Position numbers and translations under genes: made by a program
Assembly: GCA_964626015.1 (NCBI GenBank)
Contig: CAZVCC010000051.1
Span: forward strand, 1 to 21,808
Length of the DNA: 21,808 nucleotides
From: CAIKZJ01 sp964626015
GTDB taxonomy: Bacteria; Bacteroidota; Ignavibacteria; Tepidaquicellales; Tepidaquicellaceae
Direction of reading: 5' to 3'
Notes under the pieces: generated by a model
Databases searched by the model: none
What the model was told of the DNA's origin: nothing
The model's input: only the letters and a program-made list of their open reading frames with translations
In this document: positions 7,687 to 14,427 of the stretch, piece after piece
Layout of the letters: the number at the start of each line of letters is the position of its first letter
How positions within the stretch are numbered: the first letter of the stretch is position 1

Positions 7687-8828
7687 GGAGCTATCGTCTC
7701 TTTATACTTGAACTTTCCGTCTTTTATCTCCAGTACGACAGCCGGCTTTACTGCATTCCGTTGCTCGTTAATAGTGATGTTTCCCGTTACTCCTTTGAAG
7801 TTGCTCGTCTTTGAGAGTTCCTGCCTTATCTTGTCGCCGTCAGTAGAACCTGCTCGTTTAATAGCATCCGCCATCAGCATCATCGCATCATATCCAAGAA
7901 AAGAATAACAGTCAGGTTCGGATTTGTATTTTTCCCTGTACTTCTTTATGAAATCCTGTATTAAGGGACTTGGGTCTTCTGAAGAAACATGAGTTGAGAA
8001 GAAACTTCCTTCAAGTGCATCTTTTGCTTTACCCTCTGTTAGTTTTTCAGACTCCCATCCGTCGCCCCCAAACAAAGGAGCGTTCAGTCCTATTTCTCTT
8101 GCCTGTATTGCAATCAGTCCTACATCAGTGTAATACCCCGGTATGAACACAGCGTCAGGATTCTTATACTTTATAGCTGTCAGCTGAGCCTTAAAGTCTT
8201 TATCGCCCGCTGAATATTTCTGTTCTTCAACAATTTCTCCGCCCATTTCAACAAATATCTTCTTAAAGTTTTCAGCAAGACCCGTTGAGTATGCATTTCT
8301 CTGGTCGATTAATAAAGCAACTTTTTTAACCTTCATAGAATTTAATGCGAACTTGCTCATAACCGTTGCCTGAAACGGGTCAATAAAACAAACTCTGAAA
8401 ATATAATCTCCTATTGCTGTTACTTCAGGATTTGTTGAAGCCTGGGTAATCATGGGTATCTTTGCATTCTGGCAAATCGGTGCACCGGCTTTGCTTCTTG
8501 ATGAAGCAACTTCTCCTATAATCCCGACAACTTTATCCCTGTTTATTAATTTCTGTACCACTGTTTGTGTTTCATTTGGTTTTCCCTGATTGTCCTCGGT
8601 TATAAGCTCTATCTTTTTTCCAAGTACTCCACCAGCGATATTTATTTCTTCAACTGCGAGCTTAATACCGTTGTCAGAACTTATTCCGAACGTTGCTTCG
8701 CTTCCTGTTAAAGATGCAAATTGCCCTATCTTTATTACGTTACTGTCATTTGTATTACAAGAAATGATAAAGAATGCGGCTGTTGCAGCAAGTATTAAAC
8801 CAACGAAAATAGTTGCTTTATTTTTCAT
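7683..8828 (-). CDS. livK: ABC transporter substrate-binding lipoprotein, LivK/BraC-like
   Basis: A 381-residue periplasmic binding protein (type I fold, Peripla_BP_6/LivJ-like). The signal peptide ends in a lipobox with C24 (FFIISC), so it is a membrane-anchored lipoprotein. The start of the mature domain (IKIGQFASLTGSEATFGISSDNGIKLAVEEIN) and the following EDNQGKPNETQTVVQKLI, IGEVASSRSKAGAPICQNAKIPMITQAST and YDAMMLMADAIKRAGS segments are diagnostic of the HAAT binding-protein family. It delivers ligand to LivH, encoded directly downstream with a 4-base overlap. A 96-base A/T-rich gap separates it from the upstream methyltransferase gene, leaving room for its own promoter. The ligand cannot be read from sequence; besides branched-chain amino acids this family binds amides, aromatic acids and urea. 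Confidence 0.92.
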   Translation of the reverse strand: MKNKATIFVGLILAATAAFFIISCNTNDSNVIKIGQFASLTGSEATFGISSDNGIKLAVEEINIAGGVLGKKIELITEDNQGKPNETQTVVQKLINRDKVVGIIGEVASSRSKAGAPICQNAKIPMITQASTNPEVTAIGDYIFRVCFIDPFQATVMSKFALNSMKVKKVALLIDQRNAYSTGLAENFKKIFVEMGGEIVEEQKYSAGDKDFKAQLTAIKYKNPDAVFIPGYYTDVGLIAIQAREIGLNAPLFGGDGWESEKLTEGKAKDALEGSFFSTHVSSEDPSPLIQDFIKKYREKYKSEPDCYSFLGYDAMMLMADAIKRAGSTDGDKIRQELSKTSNFKGVTGNITINEQRNAVKPAVVLEIKDGKFKYKETIAP

Positions 8829-8924
8829 AAAGATTTGATTTAATTATTAAAGTAAACTAAAATAATTTAATTAGCACTAAAAAACAATTTTAATCAATTT
8901 ACTTAAATAATCCCGGACAGTTTT

Positions 8925-9449
8925 TTATTTCTTCTTCACGAGTATCATAAAAAGCTCCCGCCCCGCTCTTGGCTTAATAGAATTGTAGGATGTCTCAAAT
9001 ACCTTGTAATAAAACCGCGAGCCGAAGTAATTCCTGTATTCTTTTTCAGTACCCCCGAAAGGAGGTCCTGCTTTTTCAAATTCATGATTGAAAAGAACTC
9101 CGGCTAATTTGCCGTTTTCTTTCAGCAGAGTGTATATCTTATCAGCATATTTTTTCCTGTCCGAAGGGTCTATTGCGCAGAAAAAGGTCTGTTCGAGTAT
9201 TAGGTCGTATTTGCTCTCATGTGAGAAAAAATCACCGCACACAATATGGTCTTTTGGAAAATCAGGGAACCTGCCCGTAAAATTATTGACAGCTTCTTCT
9301 GATATATCAAGAACGTAAACATTTCTAAATCCTTGCAGATGCATGTATTCAGCCTCGTGAGCGTTTCCCGCACCCGGTATCAGAACTTTCAGGTTCTTAT
9401 CCGCTATCTGGTCTATGTACTCTTTGAGAGGTGTGGAGACATAACCCAC
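8925..9449 (-). CDS. SAM-dependent methyltransferase, thiopurine-methyltransferase-like (N-terminus uncertain)
   Basis: A small-molecule methyltransferase of the TPMT fold. Visible motifs: the SAM-binding loop LKVLIPGAGNAHEAEYMHLQG, the acidic strand end VYVLDISEEAV, then GDFFSH, DLILEQTFFCAIDPSDRKKYADKI, and LAGVLFNHEF...GPPFGGTEKEYRNYF. The listed start is a GTG (9447-9449), the only conventional in-frame start. However, the reading frame continues upstream from it to a TAA near 9528. Those residues, ACG then DKTKIYWDSQYEENKASWD, read exactly like the missing family N-terminus (YW...YxxxxxxWDxG). The protein therefore very likely begins at ACG 9507-9509 (about 195 residues), as a non-standard start, a start-codon mutation or a sequencing error. 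It lies 96 bases upstream of livK on the same strand. The physiological substrate is unknown; bacterial relatives act on metalloid or thiol compounds. Confidence 0.8.
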   Translation of the reverse strand: MGYVSTPLKEYIDQIADKNLKVLIPGAGNAHEAEYMHLQGFRNVYVLDISEEAVNNFTGRFPDFPKDHIVCGDFFSHESKYDLILEQTFFCAIDPSDRKKYADKIYTLLKENGKLAGVLFNHEFEKAGPPFGGTEKEYRNYFGSRFYYKVFETSYNSIKPRAGRELFMILVKKK

Positions 9450-9720
9450 GTCCCAGCTTGCTTTGTTCTCTTCATATTGCGAGTCCCAGTATATTTTTGT
9501 TTTATCCGTATACGTGAATTTAAAATGTTTTTAAAACAATTTTTTTCTTGCTTTTATTTAAAAAAATCTTTTACTATATTATTGAACGCAATTTTTCTTA
9601 GTTTCAATAGTTTATCATTATAACAAGAAAAATTAGTATTGGGTTTAACCTATATTTGTGTATGTCGTTCTTTTAATAAAAACACAAACTTATTTTTTCA
9701 TAAATATAAATAATAATATC

Positions 9721-10002
9721 ATGGCTGAAAATTATTATTATGAAAACCGGGAAGAAATCCGCAGAAAGGTGCGGGAGAAATACAGAAAAGACAAAGAGTA
9801 CAGAGAAAAACTAAAGAAGTATTACAGGGAAAAATACCATAATGACCCTGAATACAAGAAAATGACTCTGGAAAATGCTCGTAACAGGTATTACAACGAC
9901 CCTGAGTACCGCGAACGCACCATCCAGCGGGCGAAGGAAAGAGCATTAAGGCTCAAGAAAGAAAAAGAAAAAGCAAAGAAAACAGCTAAAAAGAAAAAGT
10001 AG
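9721..10002 (+). CDS. Small basic tyrosine-rich protein with 18-residue repeats, function unknown
   Basis: A 93-residue protein I cannot assign to a characterised family. By my count it holds 21 Lys and 14 Arg against 15 Glu and 3 Asp (net about +17) and 12 Tyr. Three consecutive 18-residue units are visible: YRKDKEYREKLKKYYREK, YHNDPEYKKMTLENARNR and YYNDPEYRERTIQRAKER. A degenerate unit (YYENREEIRRKVREK) precedes them and a Lys-rich tail (KKEKEKAKKTAKKKK) follows. Predicted character is fully helical; 18 residues are five helical turns, so each repeat presents the same face. Similar YxxDPEYRE-type repeats occur, to my recollection, in phage and some bacterial proteins of unknown role; nucleic-acid binding is a guess from charge. 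The ATG at 9721 was chosen over an upstream TTG (9658) because the extension is hydrophobic and unlike the rest. TATATTTG at 9651-9658 fits a Bacteroidetes -7 element (TAnnTTTG), without a clear -33 partner. Confidence 0.75.
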   Translation: MAENYYYENREEIRRKVREKYRKDKEYREKLKKYYREKYHNDPEYKKMTLENARNRYYNDPEYRERTIQRAKERALRLKKEKEKAKKTAKKKK

Positions 10003-10015
10003 TTTAATGCTTTAA

Positions 10016-10036
10016 ACCGGTTATGTTAAAACCGGT
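10016..10036 (+). other. Hairpin after the basic repeat protein
   Basis: ACCGGTT (10016-10022) and AACCGGT (10030-10036) form a 7-bp stem with a 7-base loop, 13 bases after the stop codon at 10002. There is no T-run after it, so it is at best a weak terminator or a transcript-end stabiliser. Confidence 0.35.
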
Positions 10037-10077
10037 AATTGCTGGGTTAAGCTGGCCTGCAATTTATAAGAGGATTT

Positions 10078-10101
10078 ATGTGTTCTCATACTAAAAATTA
10101 A
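10078..10101 (+). promoter_or_regulatory. In-frame leader ORF (MCSHTKN-stop) directly before the PKS start
   Basis: A strong ribosome binding sequence (AAGAGGA, 10068-10074) precedes an ATG at 10078 by a normal distance. That reading frame runs seven codons (MCSHTKN) to a TAA at 10099-10101. The next codon, in the same frame, is the TTG taken as the start of the polyketide synthase. The site is either a translated leader with stop-start coupling or the original start of the synthase interrupted by a nonsense codon. No other Shine-Dalgarno sequence sits close to the TTG. Confidence 0.5.
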
Positions 10102-11175
10102 TTGGGCACAATTCTTAGTATTCATAAAACCGATTTCAATTGTAAGCTGCTGCAGGGTGAGACAAAAACTTTCTCTAAATTTTTGTTCGGCGACGTTCTG
10201 CCGAACGCGGATAAACTGCTTGAGGTGTTTGATAATTCAGGCATAGAGGAACGAAACTTTTGTGTTCCGATAGATTTTTTTCAGAGCGATAAATCTTTTG
10301 CCGAGAAAAATTATTTATTCAAGACTATCGCTTTGGATTGTTTGCGGGAGTCAGTCATGAAAAACTTGTCAATTGCAGGCGTCAGCTTCAAAGATATAAC
10401 CGATATTATTCTCGTCAATACAACCGGTCTAAGTACACCCTCATTAGATGCTCTGCTAATCAATTCTCTCAAACTTAATCCTAACGTTAACCGATATCCT
10501 CTTTGGGGACTCGGCTGTGCAGGTGGTGTAAGCGGGCTTGCGAAGGCAAACATAATTGCAAAATCAAATCCGGATGCGGTGGTCCTGTTTGCTGCTGTTG
10601 AGCTTTGCTCTCTGACATTCAGAAGGAACGACCTCTCTAAAAGTAACTTCATTGCAACAAGTCTTTTTTCCGACGGTGCTGCAAGTGTTCTTATACTCGG
10701 TGATAACGCAGCTAAAAAATTCCGCTCTGATTATAAAGTTGAAATTATTGATTCTCTAAGCAGGCTTTACTATGATTCGGAAGACGTGATGGGCTGGGAA
10801 TTCCTTGACGATGGTTTCAAGGTAGTATTCTCGAAGGATATTCCGGCGATAATAACTAATAACGTCAGACATGATATTGAATCATTTCTGAGAAAAAACA
10901 ATCTGGACATTTCTGATATTAAGAATTTCATCGCTCATCCCGGGGGTGCAAAAGTAATTCAGGCTTATATAGATGCGCTAAGAATTAGTCCGGGTTTGTT
11001 ATTGAATTCAAGAGAGGTACTCAGAAAATACGGGAATATGTCAAGCGTATCAGTTCTTTATGTATTAGAAAAATTTCTGTCTGATGGGTTCGACGATGGT
11101 TACGGACTTATGATATCATTAGGTCCGGGATTTTCGTCCGAAATGGCTCTGCTAAAAATGAGCAGAACAGAATGA
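10102..11175 (+). CDS. Type III polyketide synthase (chalcone/stilbene synthase family)
   Basis: A 357-residue homodimeric thiolase-fold enzyme that condenses an acyl-CoA starter with malonyl-CoA units, usually to alkylpyrones or alkylresorcinols in bacteria. The catalytic triad is visible: Cys139 in WGLGCAGG, His279 in FIAHPGGAK, and Asn312 in YGNMSSVSVLYVLE. The family ending GLMISLGPGFSSEMALLK is also present. The N-terminus GTILSI corresponds to the usual xxILSIGT start, which supports the TTG at 10102 as first codon; a TAA lies immediately upstream in frame and no internal ATG is early enough. The usual GTALPP segment is replaced by HKTDFNC, so the N-terminal region is divergent. It overlaps the next gene by 4 bases (11172-11175). 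Together they match Bacillus BpsA and BpsB, where the second enzyme O-methylates the pyrone. Product chain length and starter are not predictable by eye. Confidence 0.9.
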   Translation: MGTILSIHKTDFNCKLLQGETKTFSKFLFGDVLPNADKLLEVFDNSGIEERNFCVPIDFFQSDKSFAEKNYLFKTIALDCLRESVMKNLSIAGVSFKDITDIILVNTTGLSTPSLDALLINSLKLNPNVNRYPLWGLGCAGGVSGLAKANIIAKSNPDAVVLFAAVELCSLTFRRNDLSKSNFIATSLFSDGAASVLILGDNAAKKFRSDYKVEIIDSLSRLYYDSEDVMGWEFLDDGFKVVFSKDIPAIITNNVRHDIESFLRKNNLDISDIKNFIAHPGGAKVIQAYIDALRISPGLLLNSREVLRKYGNMSSVSVLYVLEKFLSDGFDDGYGLMISLGPGFSSEMALLKMSRTE

Positions 11176-11666
11176 ATATGTTTTATTACTTCCTTTCTTT
11201 AATCGTTGTTGTCAGGCTTGTAGAACTATTCATTGCCAAGAAAAACGAAAAATGGCTGAGAAACCGGGGAGCGATAGAATACGGACGCAAGCATTACAAA
11301 TACTTTTTCCTGCTTCACACAGGATTTTTTATTTCGCTTATAATAGAATTTAATCTGTCTCCATTCTCTGAAATTAACTACGCAGCTTTGTTTATATTCT
11401 TGATAGTTCAGATATTCAGACTTTCAATCTTTATATCACTCGGTAAATATTGGAATACCAGAATATTCGTAATACCCGGAGGAAATCTCGTAAAGAAAGG
11501 ATTGTATAAATACCTGAAACACCCAAACTACTTTATAGTTGTTCTCGAATTTATTCTTATACCTTTATCGTATTCTCTTTTTGTTTCGATGTTAATCTTT
11601 TCCGTTTTAAATCTTATATTGCTATCTGTCAGAATTAAAACAGAAAACAAGGCATTAGGTTATTAA
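11172..11666 (+). CDS. Isoprenylcysteine carboxyl methyltransferase-family membrane protein (BpsB-like)
   Basis: A 164-residue integral membrane protein with about four hydrophobic segments. The C-terminal half has the ICMT/PEMT-type SAM-binding signature: GKYWNTRIFVIPGGNLVKKGLYKYLKHPNYFIVVLEFILIPL, with the KHPNY motif followed by a hydrophobic pair of helices and a conserved Glu. Bacteria lack prenylated-CAAX proteins, so the family acts on other substrates. When it sits next to a type III PKS (B. subtilis BpsB/YpbQ) it methylates alkylpyrones to methyl ethers. Here it overlaps the PKS stop by 4 bases (ATGA), strongly suggesting the same coupling. It ends 5 bases before the convergent pirin gene, and no terminator is visible between them. 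The substrate assignment is inferred from gene neighbourhood. Confidence 0.88.
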   Translation: MNMFYYFLSLIVVVRLVELFIAKKNEKWLRNRGAIEYGRKHYKYFFLLHTGFFISLIIEFNLSPFSEINYAALFIFLIVQIFRLSIFISLGKYWNTRIFVIPGGNLVKKGLYKYLKHPNYFIVVLEFILIPLSYSLFVSMLIFSVLNLILLSVRIKTENKALGY

Positions 11667-11671
11667 TTTCA

Positions 11672-12382
11672 TCACATCGGTATTTCTATCGCAAGCAAGC
11701 GGCTGTCAGAGTTTGATTTGATTCTTACTTTCTCTGCTTCTTCAATTCCTATACCGTCTCTTCTTCCAAGATTATTCCCGTCAATAGTTACATCTCCTTC
11801 AATTACGAAAATATATACTCCGTTTCCTTTTTGCTTAATATCGTAACTAATCTCCGTGCCGGCATCTGACCTCGTAATTGAGAAGTATGCATCCTGATTT
11901 ATCCAAACAGCATTGTCATCTTTTTCATCGGGTGAAACTATAGTTAAGAACTTATTCTTCGCATCAGCATTGTTAATGTTTTTCTGTTCATATCTTGGTT
12001 TTATGTTGCGTTCTTTGGGTAATACCCATATCTGCAGAAAATTAACATCATCGTTCTTTGAGTGATTGTATTCAGAATGCAAAACTCCCGTACCTGCCGA
12101 CATTATCTGCACTTCACCCTCTTTTATAACTTCAATATGTCCCATAGAATCTTTGTGTTCAAGCGCACCTGATAGAGGAATAGAGACTATTTCCATGTTG
12201 TTATGAGGATGTTTCCCGAATCCCATTCCGCCCTCTACAATATCGTCATTAAGGACTCTAAGCATTCCGAAGTTCATCCTGTTCTCATCGTAATACGATG
12301 CAAAACTAAATGTATGATTTGTTTTCAACCATCCATGGTCAGCATACCCTCTTGTATTGGCTTTATGTATTGTCACGTTCAT
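11672..12382 (-). CDS. Pirin family protein (YhhW/quercetinase-like bicupin)
   Basis: A 236-residue bicupin. The N-terminal cupin carries the pirin metal site: His58 and His60 in GKHPHNNMEIVSI, then His102 and Glu104 in GTGVLHSEYN. The opening HGWLKTNHTFSFASYYDENRMNFGMLRVLNDDIV is diagnostic of the YhhW type. Family members bind Fe(II) or other metals; E. coli YhhW and human pirin have quercetin dioxygenase activity, and pirin can act as a redox sensor. It is the last gene of the MarR-YceI-thioredoxin-pirin operon and overlaps the thioredoxin gene by 4 bases (12379-12382). The true substrate is unknown; its neighbours suggest a role in redox or electrophile stress rather than flavonoid catabolism. 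Confidence 0.93.
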   Translation of the reverse strand: MNVTIHKANTRGYADHGWLKTNHTFSFASYYDENRMNFGMLRVLNDDIVEGGMGFGKHPHNNMEIVSIPLSGALEHKDSMGHIEVIKEGEVQIMSAGTGVLHSEYNHSKNDDVNFLQIWVLPKERNIKPRYEQKNINNADAKNKFLTIVSPDEKDDNAVWINQDAYFSITRSDAGTEISYDIKQKGNGVYIFVIEGDVTIDGNNLGRRDGIGIEEAEKVRIKSNSDSRLLAIEIPM

Positions 12383-12966
12383 TTCTTAAGTAATTTTAAT
12401 ATTTCTTTTTGTGTTGATTGTGTCTTGTCGTTAAAATACCATAGCTGAAGATTCTTCTTAAGTTCATCCATATTAAACTCTCCAGACTTTTTAAACTCAA
12501 GAACCATGTTTTGAATCTCAGCAGGACGCGGTCCCCATACGTGCCTTTCTTCATAATTTTCATCCAGTATTATAAGCATAGGAATTGATTTCGCTCCGTT
12601 AGTTAGATACTCGTTCATAACGTCCGGGTTTTCATCTCTGAGAAGTATGTGCAGCTTTACTTTTTCGGAATTCTCCGCAATCTTTACTATTAAGGGTACC
12701 GTGTTTGCTGCATCTCCGCACCAGGGTTCTGTTATAAGTATCCAGTGCTGATTCGCATTGAGTACATTGCTGAACTCATCGCTGACTTCTGCCGTTTTGT
12801 AAATTCTTCTCATTCTTTGAGCGTTGAGCTTTGTGTATTCTATCATTTCGGGTTCCTGATTTTCACCTGTTGTTTTACCCTCTGAAAGCAGTCTGTCTGT
12901 CAGCCTAATATATTCGTCGTATGATAAAGACTTCTTTAAAAACTCTTTCGAAAATTTATACGCCAT
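12379..12966 (-). CDS. Thioredoxin-family protein with single-cysteine WCGDAA site
   Basis: A 195-residue protein of the Thioredoxin_9-like group. An alpha-helical N-terminal region (about 1-65) precedes a thioredoxin fold with strand HWILITEPWCGDAANTVPLI and a cis-Pro segment KSIPMLIIL. The active site has Cys83 but Ala where thioredoxin has its second cysteine, so it cannot do ordinary dithiol exchange. This spacing (WCGDxA) is common in the group, so it is not a local mutation. It could act as a monothiol reductase, peroxide-sensing protein or chaperone. It is translated 4 bases into the pirin gene and lies 65 bases after yceI, with a hairpin (12991-13012) in that gap. No signal peptide, hence cytoplasmic. 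Confidence 0.85.
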   Translation of the reverse strand: MAYKFSKEFLKKSLSYDEYIRLTDRLLSEGKTTGENQEPEMIEYTKLNAQRMRRIYKTAEVSDEFSNVLNANQHWILITEPWCGDAANTVPLIVKIAENSEKVKLHILLRDENPDVMNEYLTNGAKSIPMLIILDENYEERHVWGPRPAEIQNMVLEFKKSGEFNMDELKKNLQLWYFNDKTQSTQKEILKLLKK

Positions 12967-12990
12967 GATTTTTATTATAATTTATATAAA

Positions 12991-13012
12991 GGGAAACCCC
13001 TAAAGGCTTCCC
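12991..13012 (-). terminator. Intra-operon hairpin between yceI-like and thioredoxin genes
   Basis: On the minus strand GGGAAGCC pairs with GGTTTCCC (8 bp including one G-U) around a 6-base loop, followed by TTTATATAAATTATAA. Its position 20 bases after the YceI stop codon suggests partial termination, so marR-yceI transcripts may exceed those of the two downstream genes. Confidence 0.5.
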
Positions 13013-13031
13013 CCATTGTTTTATCCTATTA

Positions 13032-13694
13032 TTACTTTGCTATTACTGAAATGTTCAGGTTGAACTTGTCATTAATCATCTTGTCGCCAAGGTTATCAAA
13101 GAATTTTCCGGATCCGTACTTAATATTCCAGTCTGTTCTGTCTATGTCAAAATCTGCTTTTGCAGTCAATGCACCGTTTTCAATCTTTATTTCTGCCGGA
13201 AATGTGATGCTCTTGGTTACGTCTTTCATGGTAAGGTTTGCCGTTACGGTTGAGTTCACATTCGGCTTGGTCGCATCCTTTAACTCTTCAACTTTTACAA
13301 GTTCCAAAGTAGAAGTCGGATACTTGTCAGATTCAAAAAAGTCTGCCGATGATAAGTGCTTTACTAACTTTGTGTTTGTTTCGGCATCTGTTAAATCAAG
13401 ATTTTTAATCGTCTTCATGTCAATCACAACTTTTCCGCCTGTTACTTTACCGTTATCAACCATTACCTCTCCGTTTAATACATCGATGGTTCCGTTATGC
13501 TGCCCCGTTACTTTTTTGCCAAGCCAGTTTATTTTACTGTCTGCTTTACTAACGGCGAGGGTCTTTCCTTTGGTCTCTCCGGCTGTCTGCTTTTCTCCGA
13601 CTTTAACATCTTTTTCAGATTTACCGCATCCAGTTATGATGAATGCTGATGCTGTAATTATTACCAGCACTAATTTAAATAGGTTTTTCTTCAT
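13032..13694 (-). CDS. YceI-family lipoprotein
   Basis: A 220-residue periplasmic lipocalin-like protein. The signal peptide ends in a lipobox with Cys23 (FIITGC). A short charged linker (24-45) precedes the YceI domain, recognisable by DSKINWLGKKVTGQHNGTIDVLNGEV, VIDMKTIKN, HLSSADFFESDKYPTSTLELV, TANLTMKDVTKSITFPAEI and DFDIDRTDWNIKYGSGKFF. In this family a beta-barrel binds isoprenoid or amphiphilic ligands, and members are induced by high pH or osmotic and redox stress. It lies 29 bases downstream of the MarR gene and is probably a target of it. An isoprenoid-binding role linked to quinone damage would fit with the pirin and thioredoxin neighbours, but this is inference. Confidence 0.93.
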   Translation of the reverse strand: MKKNLFKLVLVIITASAFIITGCGKSEKDVKVGEKQTAGETKGKTLAVSKADSKINWLGKKVTGQHNGTIDVLNGEVMVDNGKVTGGKVVIDMKTIKNLDLTDAETNTKLVKHLSSADFFESDKYPTSTLELVKVEELKDATKPNVNSTVTANLTMKDVTKSITFPAEIKIENGALTAKADFDIDRTDWNIKYGSGKFFDNLGDKMINDKFNLNISVIAK

Positions 13695-13723
13695 GTTTGT
13701 TTTGTTTTAATTTATATTAATAG

Positions 13724-14194
13724 TTATTTTAAATCCTTTATCGGACAGTCTCTAAGTTTATCGAGAAGACTGTTCAGTGTATCCGCCTCGGTTCTGGTTA
13801 ATGACTTTACCCGTTTTTCCCATTTGGGAAGTTCCTTGTCAATCACGGATAAAAGTCTTAATCCGCTTTTTGTAATTTGTACATCTACTGCTCTTTTATC
13901 TTTCTTGCAGACTTTTCTCTCCGCAAGATTCTTCCCAACAAGTTTATCAACAATCCTCGAAGCATTAGATGATTTATCGAGCATTCTGTTAATGATGTCG
14001 TTCACTGTCACAGGCTCTGGATATTGCCCCCTCAATATCCTCAGTACGTTATATTGAGGCAATGTCAACCCGTGCTCCTTCAAATAATTGGCTTCCATCA
14101 GTCCAAGCCAGCTTCCGGTGTAAAGTACATTCACCATCAGCTTCTGGTATGGATTCGCAAACGACTTCTGCTTTATTTCTTCTTCTAATTTCAT
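13724..14194 (-). CDS. MarR-family transcriptional regulator
   Basis: A 156-residue winged-helix repressor-type regulator. N- and C-terminal helices for dimerisation flank the DNA-binding core: LTLPQYNVLRILRG, then NDIINRMLDKSSNASRIVDKLVGKNLAERKVCKKDKRAVDVQITKSGLRLLSVI, which is the recognition helix and the Arg/Asp wing (KDKRAVDV). Two cysteines, one in the wing (RKVC) and one near the C-terminus (RDCP), could allow thiol sensing as in OhrR-type members; this is speculative. It is the first gene of the operon and its promoter region contains a perfect palindrome (14216-14227), so autoregulation is likely. It diverges from the GH92 gene 233 bases away. Confidence 0.93.
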   Translation of the reverse strand: MKLEEEIKQKSFANPYQKLMVNVLYTGSWLGLMEANYLKEHGLTLPQYNVLRILRGQYPEPVTVNDIINRMLDKSSNASRIVDKLVGKNLAERKVCKKDKRAVDVQITKSGLRLLSVIDKELPKWEKRVKSLTRTEADTLNSLLDKLRDCPIKDLK

Positions 14195-14215
14195 TATGCT
14201 TTATCTTTCATTTAC

Positions 14216-14269
14216 ATGTATATACATATAAGTTTAAATATTAGTTCCCGTATGTATTTTTATATGTAT
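14216..14269. promoter_or_regulatory. Candidate MarR operator region
   Basis: ATGTATATACAT at 14216-14227 is a perfect 12-base palindrome, 22 bases before the marR start on the minus strand, where it would overlap the transcription start or -10 region. Two further ATGTAT half-sites lie at 14252-14257 and 14264-14269, spaced by exactly 12 bases and both in plus orientation. The arrangement suggests one full site plus two half sites for a dimeric regulator between divergent genes. The region is A/T-rich, so chance palindromes are not negligible. Confidence 0.4.
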
Positions 14270-14427
14270 GTACCGCTATTCGTTTTCCATACAACATTAA
14301 TCCATGCGGGTCATATTCATTTATTGGAAATCAGTGTGCGGTTTTCTTTTATGTGTTTTCAACCAAAAATTGCAATTTAACATTTAATATATTATTAATA
14401 CTTTATATAGAACCTTATAAAAATCAA

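Noticed and set aside
11172..12382. Pirin as a third enzyme of the polyketide pathway (ring-modifying dioxygenase)
   Set aside because: It lies on the opposite strand and is translationally coupled to the thioredoxin gene in the MarR operon, so co-function with the PKS is not supported.
13051..13710. 219-codon plus-strand frame opposite the YceI gene
   Set aside because: It is exactly antisense to a clearly conserved gene, has no recognisable motif and is Ser/Phe-rich as expected from reversed codons.
14353..14427. 25-residue longer start for the GH92 enzyme
   Set aside because: The extension precedes a complete signal peptide and is built from A/T-rich noncoding-like codons; the ATG at 14428 gives a normal exported protein.
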